DNA of 64,000 bases, from NCBI GenBank assembly GCA_900317685.1, contig ONHQ01000006.1, forward strand, positions 1 through 64,000, written 5' to 3'. The position numbers and the translations under genes are program-made. Below the pieces are notes generated by a model. That model saw nothing but the letters and a program-made list of their open reading frames with translations, ran no database searches and was not told where the DNA came from. This stretch comes from an uncultured Prevotella sp. (GTDB lineage: Bacteria > Bacteroidota > Bacteroidia > Bacteroidales > Bacteroidaceae). Shown in pieces: positions 52,104 through 61,100 of the stretch (within the stretch, counting starts at the first letter, position 1; every line of letters starts with the position of its first letter).

Positions 52104-52358
52104 ATGGCAAATCACAAATCATCAGTAAAGAGAATTCGCCAGACCAAGGTGAAGACTTTGCATAACAAGTATTATGCAAAGACGATGCGTAACGCTGTTC
52201 GCAAGCTGCGCGCTACCACTGACAAGGACGAGGCTGCTAAGCAGTTCCCCGTGGTACAGAAGATGCTGGACAAGTTGGCTAAGACCAACATCATCCACGC
52301 TAACAAAGCTGCAAACTTGAAGTCTGGTTTGGCACAGCATATCAACAAGCTCGGCTAA
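52104..52358 (+). CDS. rpsT: 30S ribosomal protein S20
   Basis: An 84-residue, highly basic helical protein starting [15 protein letters not shown] and ending [10 protein letters not shown], the normal size for S20, which binds 16S rRNA early in assembly. The codon usage is that of a highly expressed gene. It is followed by a strong terminator. Confidence 0.97.
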   Translation: MANHKSSVKRIRQTKVKTLHNKYYAKTMRNAVRKLRATTDKDEAAKQFPVVQKMLDKLAKTNIIHANKAANLKSGLAQHINKLG

Positions 52359-52392
52359 TTCGTGCTTCGAACATTGTTGATGTAAGATATTC

Positions 52393-52419
52393 AGCCGCTC
52401 CGAAAGAGCGGCTTTTTTT
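52393..52419 (+). terminator. Terminator of rpsT
   Basis: AGCCGCTC (52393-52400) pairs with GAGCGGCT (52406-52413) around CGAAA, followed by a run of seven T. Confidence 0.93.
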
Positions 52420-52462
52420 GTGCCCTTACGTCGTCTTTTTTCTTCTTTCCCCGCTTTTTCAC

Positions 52463-53161
52463 TCATTCGTCGTCTTCCTCGCCATCGTAGTAGCCGCCCG
52501 TGCGCTTCCCTTGCAGATAGGGTTCTGCCACCTGATAGCGGATACGATAGGCCGCGCCCGTGTAGCCTTGTGCAGGGCCAATGACCACCACCCAGCCATC
52601 AATGTATCCGGCATCACCGACAACGAGTTCATCGGGACCCGACACACCAACGGGCAGATCACCACGGAACTGCCACATCAGTTGCTTGATCTTTCTTTCC
52701 GGACATTTGAAGATTTCCTTTATCGTGAGCCGGTGCCCGTCTTTCTTGCTGAACGACGCACAGTCATTGTCCTGCCACGTCGCCGTGTCGCGGTCCACGA
52801 CCTGCGACTGATAGGTCACGATTTCCTCATCCTCGTAGCTGCGAACGATTTCCACGCGTCTTGACATTCCACTGTCTTCCTTAAGAAAGGTCTCGTAGCT
52901 TTGCTGTATCACGTTTTTGAAGTTTGCCTCATCCAGTCCTTGCGGTTCGTCCACGTCAAGGATGTCGCATATCCAAGCCTTCACACTGTCCAGCGCACGA
53001 GCCTCACCATCGACGGGGAAGTCCACTTTCACCGCATACGACTGTCCGCCACTACGCCGCACAAAGCTATAACCCGTCGTAGTGAAGAAGTTCTCTGCCG
53101 CTGCCAAAGGCAATGCTTGCAGACACGAAACCATGATGAAAAACAAACTACGTAATTTCAT
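52463..53161 (-). CDS. DUF3298-type secreted protein
   Basis: A 232-residue protein with a signal peptide (MKLRSLFFIMVSCLQALPLAAA) and a body typical of DUF3298/RsiV-like: SYETFLKEDSG, VVDRDTATWQDNDCASFSKKDGHRLTIKEIF (in part) and a final acidic tail GEEDDE. RsiV-like proteins bind lysozyme and inhibit a sigma factor in Firmicutes, but this one has no membrane anchor beyond the signal and no sigma gene nearby. The ATG at 53161 is chosen because the promoter core TAATTTTG lies at 53168-53175. Confidence 0.75.
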   Translation of the reverse strand: MKLRSLFFIMVSCLQALPLAAAENFFTTTGYSFVRRSGGQSYAVKVDFPVDGEARALDSVKAWICDILDVDEPQGLDEANFKNVIQQSYETFLKEDSGMSRRVEIVRSYEDEEIVTYQSQVVDRDTATWQDNDCASFSKKDGHRLTIKEIFKCPERKIKQLMWQFRGDLPVGVSGPDELVVGDAGYIDGWVVVIGPAQGYTGAAYRIRYQVAEPYLQGKRTGGYYDGEEDDE

Positions 53162-53167
53162 TGCCTG

Positions 53168-53175
53168 CAAAATTA
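53168..53175 (-). promoter_or_regulatory. Promoter -7 box of the DUF3298 gene
   Basis: TAATTTTG on the minus strand, seven bases before the ATG at 53161; the message would be nearly leaderless. Confidence 0.55.
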
Positions 53176-53347
53176 CAAAAAAATTCTGTCACACCACTTT
53201 GTTTCCGCACACAATCTCACGTTTTTCGTCAAGCCAAAACCATGCCCAATCACTCTTCGCCTCCCCTATTCCCTACTCTCTTCGCCATTCGTAACAAGCG
53301 ACAAACATTTTGTAACCGCATCCAAACAGCCTATCCCCTATTTTTCG

Positions 53348-53355
53348 TAACTTTG
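53348..53355 (+). promoter_or_regulatory. Promoter -7 box of the GH43-GH8 gene
   Basis: TAACTTTG, 31 bases before the ATG at 53387. Confidence 0.6.
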
Positions 53356-53386
53356 CCTCACCTATTACTAAACAATACTACAACAC

Positions 53387-55942
53387 ATGACTACCTTTCT
53401 GAAAAGACACTCCCGAGCTCTTTGGTACGCCTTGACGGCCGTGCTACTGCTGCCGTCGTCGCCCTCCACGGCCCAGAACCCGGTGATCCGTGACCAATAC
53501 TCCGCCGATCCGACTGCCCGCGTCTTCGGCGACCGCGTCTATCTCTATCCCTCCCACGACATCATCAGCCCCGTGGCACCTGAGCGGCGGTGGTTCGCCA
53601 TGGCTGACTACCACGTCTTTTCCTCCAATGATCTCACCGACTGGACCGACCACGGTGTCATCCTCGACCAGAAGCAAGTGCCTTGGGCCAACCACGAAGG
53701 CTACGCCATGTGGGCTCCCGACTGCGTGGAGCATCAGGGACGCTACTACCTGCTCTTCCCTTCCGGGCTGGCTTCGGAGCGCGGTTTCGGCATCGGCGTC
53801 GCCACTGCCCCCAGCCCCATCGGTCCCTTCACGCCAGTCGCCAAACCCTTGGACGGCGTGAGAGGCATCGACCCGTGTATGCTTCAGACCAGCCGGGGAG
53901 AGAGCTATCTCTTCTGGGCCGGCAACGGCGGCATCACCGTGGCACGCATGAACGACGACTATCAATCGTTGGCAGAGACACCGAAGGCCATCGCGGGACT
54001 GCCCGACGGCTTCAAGGAGGGACCCTTCGCCTTTGAGCGCAACGGACTGTTCTACCTTACCTTTCCCTGGGTGCGACAGAAAAACGGCACCGAGACGCTG
54101 GCCTACGCCATGAGCGAAAGCCCGGAAGGACCCTATACCTTCAAAGGACTGATCATGGACGAATGGCCCGACAAGTGCTGGACCAACCACCACTCCATCG
54201 TGCAGTACCGCGGACAATGGTATCTCTTCTACCACCACAACGACTATTCGCCGACGTTTGACAAGTGCCGCTCCGTGCGCGTCGACTCGCTGAGCTTCCG
54301 CCCCGACGGCACAATCGTGAAAGTACATCCTACACTGCGCGGTGTCGGCATCACCGATGCCCGCCGCCACATCGAGGTCGACCGCTACAGCAGCATCTCG
54401 TCCACAGGCGCGCAAGCCGTTCTCTTGGACAGTCTGCAACCCTTCCGCGGCTGGGCACTGCACCTCACCCGCCAAGGCTGGGCACGATACAACCGCGTAG
54501 CCTTTCGTCCCGGCCTGTGCCGTCTGACACTCCGCGCCCATGCACAAAAGCCATCCACCGTTGCTGTGACCATTGGCAGCCAGTGCGTCGCCCGCCTCAA
54601 CATAGCTCCCTGCGACTCATTCTCCGAGCAGACGGTCTCCATCAATCCCGTTGCTGCCGGCACCTACGACATCAAGGCGCAACTCGAAAAGGGCAGCAAC
54701 GCCGATGTGGACTGGATCTCATTCGAAGGCAAACCGATTCCACCCTACACCCAAGGCGGCATGCAGACCGGGCACTACCGCAACTATTTCGCTGAGATGG
54801 GCTATTCCTCTGAAGACATCGACCGCCGTGTCAACGACGTCTTCCAGGAAGTGTTCTTCGGTCCCAACCGTGTCTACTTCGAAGTGGGCGACTCTTTGGG
54901 CTACATCTCCGACCTGAAGAACCACGACGTGCGCACAGAGGGCATGTCCTACGGCATGATGATCGCCGTGGAGATGAACCGCAAGGACATCTTCGACCGC
55001 CTGCTGCGTTGGGCCCAGCGCTACATGCTCATGCACCAAGGGCCGATGGCAGGTTACTACGCCTGGAGTTGTAAGACCGACGGCACGCACAACGCTGAGG
55101 GGCCGGCCAGCGACGGCGAGCTGTATATGATCACTTCGCTCATCTTTGCTTCCAACCGCTGGGGCAACCACTCGGGCATCAACTACCTCGCCGAAGCCCA
55201 GCGACTGCTGCGTCTCGCAAGGGAGGGCAACGGCCGCGACAGCACAAATGCACTCATCAACCCGCAGCACCGCCTCATCACCTTCACGCCGAGTGGCTTC
55301 GGCGCCCGCTTCACCGACCCCAGCTACCACCTTCCTGCCTTCTACGAGGTATGGGCACGATGGGCCAACGACGGACACGCCGATTACTACAAGGCTTGCG
55401 CGTCAGCGTCGCGCAGCTATCTCCACCGGTGCATCGACCCGCGCACGGCGCTCTGTCCCGATGTCACCGCCTACGACGGCAAGCCGCTCACACCTCCGGG
55501 CAACAAGCCTATGAAGGGGAACCGGGATTTCCGTTACGACTCCTGGCGCATGCCGATGAACATCGCCCTGGACTATAGCTGGGCCTGCGCCGACTCGGCA
55601 TGGCAGCGCCGTTACGCCAACACCATACAGGAGTTCTTCTTCAACAAGGGCATCGACGCCTACATCGACCAGTACCGCACCGATGGCATGCCGGCAGAAA
55701 GGCCGTATGAGGGCGGCGGCAAGCCTGGGCTTCGACATTCCGTAGGCCTCGTCGCTACCCTCGCCGCCGCGTCGTTAGCCGCCGACCACGCCAAAGCTCA
55801 CGAATTTGTCGAGCGTCTGTGGCACTCCACCAACGTGCCCTTTGCCGACGGATACTTCGATGCCTACTACGACGGTCTGCTCCGCCTTTTCGCCTTCATG
55901 CATCTCAGCGGCAAATATCGAGTCATCGCGCCGGGACAATAA
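53387..55942 (+). CDS. GH43-GH8 bifunctional xylan-degrading enzyme
   Basis: An 851-residue secreted enzyme. A signal peptide (residues 1-29, ending STAQ) precedes a five-blade GH43 domain (about 30-335) with the three acids in place: DPTARVF (D41), GIDPCML (D162) and KEGPFAF (E211). A sandwich-like linker, perhaps CBM6 (about 345-455), leads to a GH8 domain (about 465-845) close to reducing-end xylose-releasing exo-oligoxylanase: DVRTEGMSYGMM (E518) and FRYDSWRMPMN (D718). It should remove xylose or arabinose from one end and xylose from the reducing end of xylo-oligosaccharides. No SusC/D genes are near. GC-rich and under its own promoter. Confidence 0.9.
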   Translation: MTTFLKRHSRALWYALTAVLLLPSSPSTAQNPVIRDQYSADPTARVFGDRVYLYPSHDIISPVAPERRWFAMADYHVFSSNDLTDWTDHGVILDQKQVPWANHEGYAMWAPDCVEHQGRYYLLFPSGLASERGFGIGVATAPSPIGPFTPVAKPLDGVRGIDPCMLQTSRGESYLFWAGNGGITVARMNDDYQSLAETPKAIAGLPDGFKEGPFAFERNGLFYLTFPWVRQKNGTETLAYAMSESPEGPYTFKGLIMDEWPDKCWTNHHSIVQYRGQWYLFYHHNDYSPTFDKCRSVRVDSLSFRPDGTIVKVHPTLRGVGITDARRHIEVDRYSSISSTGAQAVLLDSLQPFRGWALHLTRQGWARYNRVAFRPGLCRLTLRAHAQKPSTVAVTIGSQCVARLNIAPCDSFSEQTVSINPVAAGTYDIKAQLEKGSNADVDWISFEGKPIPPYTQGGMQTGHYRNYFAEMGYSSEDIDRRVNDVFQEVFFGPNRVYFEVGDSLGYISDLKNHDVRTEGMSYGMMIAVEMNRKDIFDRLLRWAQRYMLMHQGPMAGYYAWSCKTDGTHNAEGPASDGELYMITSLIFASNRWGNHSGINYLAEAQRLLRLAREGNGRDSTNALINPQHRLITFTPSGFGARFTDPSYHLPAFYEVWARWANDGHADYYKACASASRSYLHRCIDPRTALCPDVTAYDGKPLTPPGNKPMKGNRDFRYDSWRMPMNIALDYSWACADSAWQRRYANTIQEFFFNKGIDAYIDQYRTDGMPAERPYEGGGKPGLRHSVGLVATLAAASLAADHAKAHEFVERLWHSTNVPFADGYFDAYYDGLLRLFAFMHLSGKYRVIAPGQ

Positions 55943-56130
55943 CCCTTTCATGCAGAGACACAAAGGCACCGGGATGCAGAGAATTACGAAGATTGTCGGC
56001 ACAGTGGATATTTTCCGCGGACGGCTATTCGTCATCTTCTCTGAAACGGTTACAGAAGTTAGCAGGAAAGAGAAATCGTCCAGGGCTATTTTCCTTTCCT
56101 TCGTGGTGATGTCGTTGAAGACAAACTATG

Positions 56131-56240
56131 TTCTTATGGCATCAAAGCAGTGTTTTCACGGAGTCGAAGCTGGGTTTTTACGGGGTCAAAGCAGTGTTTT
56201 CACGGGGTCGAAACTATGTTCGTATGAGGTTGAAACAATG
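56131..56240. repeat. Degenerate tandem array, five 22-base units
   Basis: Units at 56131, 56153, 56175, 56197 and 56219, of the form TTTTCACGGGGTCGAAACTATG with drift. Units two and four, and one and three, share most bases (for example GTCGAA against TCAAAGCAGTG), so the array may have grown by two-unit steps. Confidence 0.8.
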
Positions 56241-56261
56241 GTCCTGACATTGTAACGCTAT

Positions 56262-56315
56262 AGAAAAAGATCGTTCGCTACGTAGGGAATGATCTTTTTC
56301 TACGTAGCGAACGAT
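56262..56315. repeat. Interlocked inverted repeats (A-B-A'-B' order)
   Basis: AGAAAAAGATC (56262-56272) pairs with GATCTTTTTCT (56291-56301), while ATCGTTCGCTACGTAG (56270-56285) pairs with CTACGTAGCGAACGAT (56300-56315). Because the arms alternate, both stems can form together only as a pseudoknot; otherwise they exclude each other. Confidence 0.8.
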
Positions 56316-56594
56316 TGTTTGTCAGGCAGCAAAATGTGGCCGTGTTGTGTACTGATTTTGGTTGACAGTTTTGTTTGTTATTCCTAACTTAGTTTACACT
56401 TCTTTCTTCTTATTCCTAGACAGGTTGCCAATAGAGGCCGTCCGCCGAAAACAATCATAACATACATCGGTTGCAGACGGCCACGGACTTCCGCACCTGA
56501 GCCAGATTGACCCAGTGGCTCAGTGTGAGAGACAAAGCCTCCCTTTAAAGCTATTTTTCACAGAATAAGTTTTCGCTATATCACGCTTTTTTAG

Positions 56595-56602
56595 TACCTT
56601 TG
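56595..56602 (+). promoter_or_regulatory. gyrB promoter -7 box
   Basis: TACCTTTG, 25 bases before the gyrB ATG, so the hairpins upstream are not in the gyrB leader. Confidence 0.6.
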
Positions 56603-56626
56603 CAGATAAATACGAACTAAACAGAA

Positions 56627-58600
56627 ATGGCAGAAATTCAACATCCAGAGGATAATTACTCCGCCTCCAACATTCAAGTGCTGGAGGGCTTGGAAGCCGT
56701 GCGCAAGCGTCCGGCTATGTATATTGGCGACATCAGTGAGAAGGGTTTGCACCACCTCATCAATGAGACCGTGGACAACTCTATCGACGAGGCTATGGCA
56801 GGCTTCTGCCACAATATCGAGGTGACCATCAACGCGGACGGCTCCTGTACCGTAGAGGACGATGGACGAGGCATCCCTGTCGACGAGCATAAGAAGTTGC
56901 ACAAGAGCGCCTTGGAGGTCGTCATGACCGTCCTCCATGCCGGTGGTAAGTTCGACAAAGGATCCTACAAGGTCAGTGGCGGTCTCCACGGCGTGGGTGT
57001 GAGCTGCGTCAACGCACTCTCCACTCACATGAAGTCACAAGTCTTCCGCGATGGCAAGATCTACCAGCAGGAATACGAAAAGGGAAAGCCCCTCTATCCC
57101 GTACGCGTCATCGGCGACACCGACAAGCGCGGTACTCGCCAGCAGTTCTGGCCAGACCCCACCATCTTCACCACCACCACCTTCCAGTGGGACATCGTGG
57201 CGCGCCGTATGCGTGAGCTCGCCTACCTCAACGCCGGCATCAAGATCACGCTGACCGACCTGCGCCCCGACGAAGACGGCAAGACACGCCAGGAAGTCTT
57301 CCACGCCAAGGACGGACTCAAGGAGATGGTGCGCTACATCGACCGTCACCGCACCCACCTCTTCGACGATGTCATCTACCTGAAGACCGAGAAACAGGGC
57401 GTGCCCATCGAAGTGGCCATCATGTACAACACCGACTACTCCGAGAACCTCCACTCTTATGTCAACAACATCAACACCATCGAGGGCGGTACCCACGTCA
57501 CCGGCTTCCGTCAGGCGTTGACGCGTGTGCTGAAGAACTATGCCGACAATGACCCTGCCATCTCCAAGCAGATCGAGAAAGCAAAGATAGAAGTGGCCGG
57601 TGAGGACTTCCGCGAGGGACTCACTGCCGTCATCTCCATCAAAGTCGCCGAACCGCAGTTCGAGGGTCAGACCAAGACCAAGCTCGGCAACAGCGAGGTC
57701 ACCGGTGCCGTCAACCAGGCCGTCGGCGAGGCACTGACCAACTATCTTGAGGAGCATCCCGCCGAGGCCAAGAAGATCTGCGAAAAGGTGATCCTCGCCG
57801 CAACAGCCCGTGTGGCTGCCCGCAAGGCCCGTGAGAGTGTGCAGCGCAAGAGCGTGATGAGCGGTGGCGGACTGCCCGGCAAGCTGGCCGACTGCTCGAA
57901 CAAAGACCCGAAGAAGTGCGAGATCTTCCTCGTCGAGGGTGACTCCGCAGGTGGCTCCGCCAAGCAGGGCCGCGACCGCTACACCCAGGCCATCCTGCCA
58001 TTGCGCGGAAAGATCCTCAACGTCGAGAAAGTACAGTGGCACCGCGTCTTCGAGGCTGAGTCTGTGATGAACATCATCCAGAGCATCGGCGTACGCTTCG
58101 GTGTCGACGGCGAGGACGACCGCGAGGCCAACATCGACAAGCTGCGCTACGACAAGATCATCATCATGACCGATGCCGATGTCGATGGCTCACACATCGA
58201 CACACTCATCATGACACTCTTCTACCGCTTCATGCCGAAAGTCATCGAGGACGGACACCTCTATATCGCCACGCCACCACTCTATAAATGCACTTACAAG
58301 GGTAAGGTCAGCGAGTATTGCTACAACGACCAGCAGCGCCAGGCCTTCCTCGACAAATACGGCAATGGCGTAGAGGACGGCAAGAGCATCCACACACAGC
58401 GCTACAAAGGTTTGGGTGAGATGAACCCCGACCAGCTTTGGGAAACCACAATGGATCCTAAGACACGCTTGCTCAAACAGGTGACCATCGAGAACGCTGC
58501 CGAGGCCGACGAGATCTTCTCCATGCTCATGGGCGACGATGTGGAGCCCCGACGCGAGTTCATCGAGCAAAACGCTACCTACGCCAACATCGACGCGTAG
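56627..58600 (+). CDS. gyrB: DNA gyrase subunit B
   Basis: A 657-residue ATPase subunit of gyrase, supplying energy for negative supercoiling. The GHKL pocket (RKRPAMYIGD near 29-38, DGRGIPVDEH near 79-88), GGLHGVGVSCVNAL near 120-133, and the Toprim motifs EGDSAGGSAKQGRDR near 437-451 and DADVDGSHIDTL near 515-526 are in order. GyrB rather than ParE is preferred from overall likeness to Bacteroidota GyrB (for example GLHHLINETVDNSIDEAMAG, in part). Housekeeping gene set between two carbohydrate enzymes. Confidence 0.93.
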   Translation: MAEIQHPEDNYSASNIQVLEGLEAVRKRPAMYIGDISEKGLHHLINETVDNSIDEAMAGFCHNIEVTINADGSCTVEDDGRGIPVDEHKKLHKSALEVVMTVLHAGGKFDKGSYKVSGGLHGVGVSCVNALSTHMKSQVFRDGKIYQQEYEKGKPLYPVRVIGDTDKRGTRQQFWPDPTIFTTTTFQWDIVARRMRELAYLNAGIKITLTDLRPDEDGKTRQEVFHAKDGLKEMVRYIDRHRTHLFDDVIYLKTEKQGVPIEVAIMYNTDYSENLHSYVNNINTIEGGTHVTGFRQALTRVLKNYADNDPAISKQIEKAKIEVAGEDFREGLTAVISIKVAEPQFEGQTKTKLGNSEVTGAVNQAVGEALTNYLEEHPAEAKKICEKVILAATARVAARKARESVQRKSVMSGGGLPGKLADCSNKDPKKCEIFLVEGDSAGGSAKQGRDRYTQAILPLRGKILNVEKVQWHRVFEAESVMNIIQSIGVRFGVDGEDDREANIDKLRYDKIIIMTDADVDGSHIDTLIMTLFYRFMPKVIEDGHLYIATPPLYKCTYKGKVSEYCYNDQQRQAFLDKYGNGVEDGKSIHTQRYKGLGEMNPDQLWETTMDPKTRLLKQVTIENAAEADEIFSMLMGDDVEPRREFIEQNATYANIDA

Positions 58601-58751
58601 TCGCGGCACGCGCTCACCAGCGTCTTTTCGTAAAGACAAATCACACAACTATCAATACGTGGGGGGCGGCCGTTACAGACCGTCCCCTTCTTTTTTCAAC
58701 AGCCGACAGCCTGTCCGCAGGTCTCATCGCCTCCCTCAAACCTCATCATCT

Positions 58752-61100
58752 ATGCACCGACTCATCACCACCCTTGCCCTGGCTGCCCTGACGCTTGCCA
58801 CCCACGCACAGCAACCGCCCATGCGCCTGTGGTACGACCGTCCGGCCCGTCTCTTCGAGCAGTCGCTGCCCATCGGCAACGGCAAATTGGGAGCGCTCGT
58901 CTACGGAGCTCCCGACTGTGACATCATCCACCTCAACGACATCACCTTCTGGACCGGCAAGCCCGTAGACCTCAGCGTTGACAGCACGGCTCACCAGTGG
59001 ATTCCGGCGATCCGCCAGGCTCTTTTCAACGAGGACTATCCCCTCGCCGACTCGCTGCAGCACCATGTTCAGGGACACAACTCTCAATTCTATGAACCGT
59101 TAGGCACCCTGCGCATCTATGATCTCAACGAGGGAGCGACGACGGACTACCGCCGCGAGCTTGACCTCGACAGCGCGCTGTGCCGCGACCGCTACACACG
59201 TGGCGGCATCACCTACCGCCGCGAATACTTCGCCTCGCATCCCGACAAGGTCATCGCCGTGCGCATCACGAGTTCCGCACCAAAGGCCATCAACGTCAGA
59301 CTGGCCCTCGGCTCTCTCGTGCCCCACGGCACAAAAGCCGCCAACAAACAGCTGACGATGACGGGCAACGCCGTCGGCGACCCCAACGAGAGCATACATT
59401 TCTGTACCGTGCTGCTCGCCGCCTCGCCCGACGGCACCATTGAGCACGACGACAGCACGCTCTTTGTCCGACAGGCCAGCGAACTGACGCTCTTCCTCGT
59501 CAACGAGACGAGCTTCAACGGCTACGACCGCCATCCCGTCAAACAAGGTGCACCCTATCTCGCCAACGCCATGGACGACGCCTGGCATCTGGTCAACTAC
59601 ACCTACGACAGCCTGCGCACACGCCATCTCGCTGACTATCAGCCCATCTACCAACGGCTGAAACTCTGCCTCAACGGCGCACAACCCAACATCGCCGAAC
59701 CCACCGACAGCATGATACGGGCCTACGGACAAAGCTGCGCACTGGACAAATACCTCGAAACGCTCTATTTCCAGTACGGCCGCTACATGCTCATCTCCTG
59801 CTCACGCACGCCCGGAGCACCCGCCGAACTGCAAGGATTGTGGAACGACAAGCTGTGGGTACCCTGGCGGGGCAACTACACGATCAACATCAACCTGGAG
59901 GAGAACTACTGGCCTTGCGACGTCGCTGCCATGCCGGAGATGTTTGAGCCGCTGGCTACCTTCTGCGAGAATCTCGCCAAGACCGGCCATCGCAACGCAT
60001 GGAACTACTACGGCATACGCGAGGGATGGAGCTGCGGACACAACAGCGACATCTGGGCCATGACCAATCCCGTAGGCGAGAAGAACGAAAGTCCCACGTG
60101 GAGCAACTGGAACATGGGCGGCGCCTGGCTCATGCAGAATGTCTATGATCACTATCTCTACACCCAAGACGAGCACTATCTCCGCCAGACGGCCTATCCG
60201 CTCATGCGCGGTGCCAGCCGTTTCATGCTTCACTGGCTCATCCCCAACCCGAAAAATCCCAAAGAGCTCATCACCGCGCCGAGCACATCGCCCGAGGCTT
60301 TCTACATCAACGCCAAAGGATATAAAGGCGCAACGATGTATGGTGGTACAGCCGACTTGGCCATCATCCGCGAACTGTTCACCAACACCTTGCAGGCAGC
60401 ACGCACGCTGGGCACCGACAAAAGCCTGCGCGACTCGCTGCAAAGTGCCCTCGACCGGCTACATCCCTACGTCGTCGGACACAGCGGCGACCTCAACGAG
60501 TGGTATTACGACTGGGACGACGAGGACTTCCACCACCGTCATCAGAGCCATCTCATCGGTCTCTACCCCGGACACCAGATCACCGTCAGCGGCACGCCCC
60601 GGCTTGCAGAGGCCGCCGCGGCGACACTGCGACAAAAAGGAGAACAGACCACGGGCTGGAGCACCGGCTGGCGCATCAACCTCTGGGCACGTCTCCACAA
60701 CGGCCCGATGGCCTATCACATCTATCAGAAACTTCTCGCTTATGTCGATCCCGAGCACACGCGGTCGCAACACGGAGGCACGTTTCCCAATCTCTTCGAC
60801 GCGCACCCGCCTTTCCAGATCGACGGCAACTTCGGCGGTGTAGCCGGTGTTTGCGAGATGCTCATGCAAAGCCACGACGGCACGATAGAGCTTTTGCCGG
60901 CACTGCCACGGCAGTGGGCCGACGGCACGATCAGCGGACTGAAGGCCCGCGGCGGCTATACGGTCTCGATGACATGGAAGAATGGCCGCGTCACCCGGTG
61001 CGAACTATCTGGCGTACGCAGCGGTAAGGTGACACTCCTCTACAACGGTATGAAAAAGACAATCAAAGTGAAAAAGAACAAAAACACAATTATAGAATGA
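58752..61100 (+). CDS. GH95 glycoside hydrolase (alpha-L-fucosidase/galactosidase type)
   Basis: A 782-residue secreted enzyme. Signal peptide (1-20, THAQQ). The start at 58752 (MHRLITTL) is chosen because the open frame upstream overlaps gyrB and lacks any signal. The N-terminal sandwich (about 22-260) starts with RLWYDRPARLFEQSLPIGNG (in part), the helical barrel includes NYTININLEENYWP, and likely catalytic residues are E515 in PSTSPEAFY and D691 in FQIDGNFGG. GH95 enzymes invert at alpha-1,2-fucose; some act on L-galactose in xyloglucan or xylan side chains. It overlaps the next gene by ATGA. Which sugar is cut is not readable here. Confidence 0.88.
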   Translation: MHRLITTLALAALTLATHAQQPPMRLWYDRPARLFEQSLPIGNGKLGALVYGAPDCDIIHLNDITFWTGKPVDLSVDSTAHQWIPAIRQALFNEDYPLADSLQHHVQGHNSQFYEPLGTLRIYDLNEGATTDYRRELDLDSALCRDRYTRGGITYRREYFASHPDKVIAVRITSSAPKAINVRLALGSLVPHGTKAANKQLTMTGNAVGDPNESIHFCTVLLAASPDGTIEHDDSTLFVRQASELTLFLVNETSFNGYDRHPVKQGAPYLANAMDDAWHLVNYTYDSLRTRHLADYQPIYQRLKLCLNGAQPNIAEPTDSMIRAYGQSCALDKYLETLYFQYGRYMLISCSRTPGAPAELQGLWNDKLWVPWRGNYTININLEENYWPCDVAAMPEMFEPLATFCENLAKTGHRNAWNYYGIREGWSCGHNSDIWAMTNPVGEKNESPTWSNWNMGGAWLMQNVYDHYLYTQDEHYLRQTAYPLMRGASRFMLHWLIPNPKNPKELITAPSTSPEAFYINAKGYKGATMYGGTADLAIIRELFTNTLQAARTLGTDKSLRDSLQSALDRLHPYVVGHSGDLNEWYYDWDDEDFHHRHQSHLIGLYPGHQITVSGTPRLAEAAAATLRQKGEQTTGWSTGWRINLWARLHNGPMAYHIYQKLLAYVDPEHTRSQHGGTFPNLFDAHPPFQIDGNFGGVAGVCEMLMQSHDGTIELLPALPRQWADGTISGLKARGGYTVSMTWKNGRVTRCELSGVRSGKVTLLYNGMKKTIKVKKNKNTIIE

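Larger units (their letters stand above)
55943..56594. other. Gene-free gap with repeats and hairpins before gyrB
   Basis: About 650 bases. 55943-56130 shows nothing certain. 56131-56240 is a five-unit 22-base tandem array; 56262-56315 is an interlocked pair of inverted repeats; 56436-56482 (GGCCGTC/GACGGCC) and 56497-56523 (CTGAGCCA/TGGCTCAG) are two further hairpins. The frame open across the array on the + strand is not a credible gene, since 22 is not a multiple of three. Confidence 0.6.

Noticed and set aside
56131..56240. Coding sequence across the 22-base repeats
   Set aside because: The unit is not a multiple of three, so the frame changes in every unit; the translated text shows no fold.
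55943..56594. Chromosomal origin next to gyrB
   Set aside because: No dnaA, dnaN or recF, and no DnaA-box cluster that I could see; the repeats alone are not enough.
56627..58600. Topoisomerase IV subunit B (parE) instead of gyrB
   Set aside because: Motifs are common to both, but overall likeness, length and the recO-rpsT neighbourhood favour gyrB; a tree would settle it.
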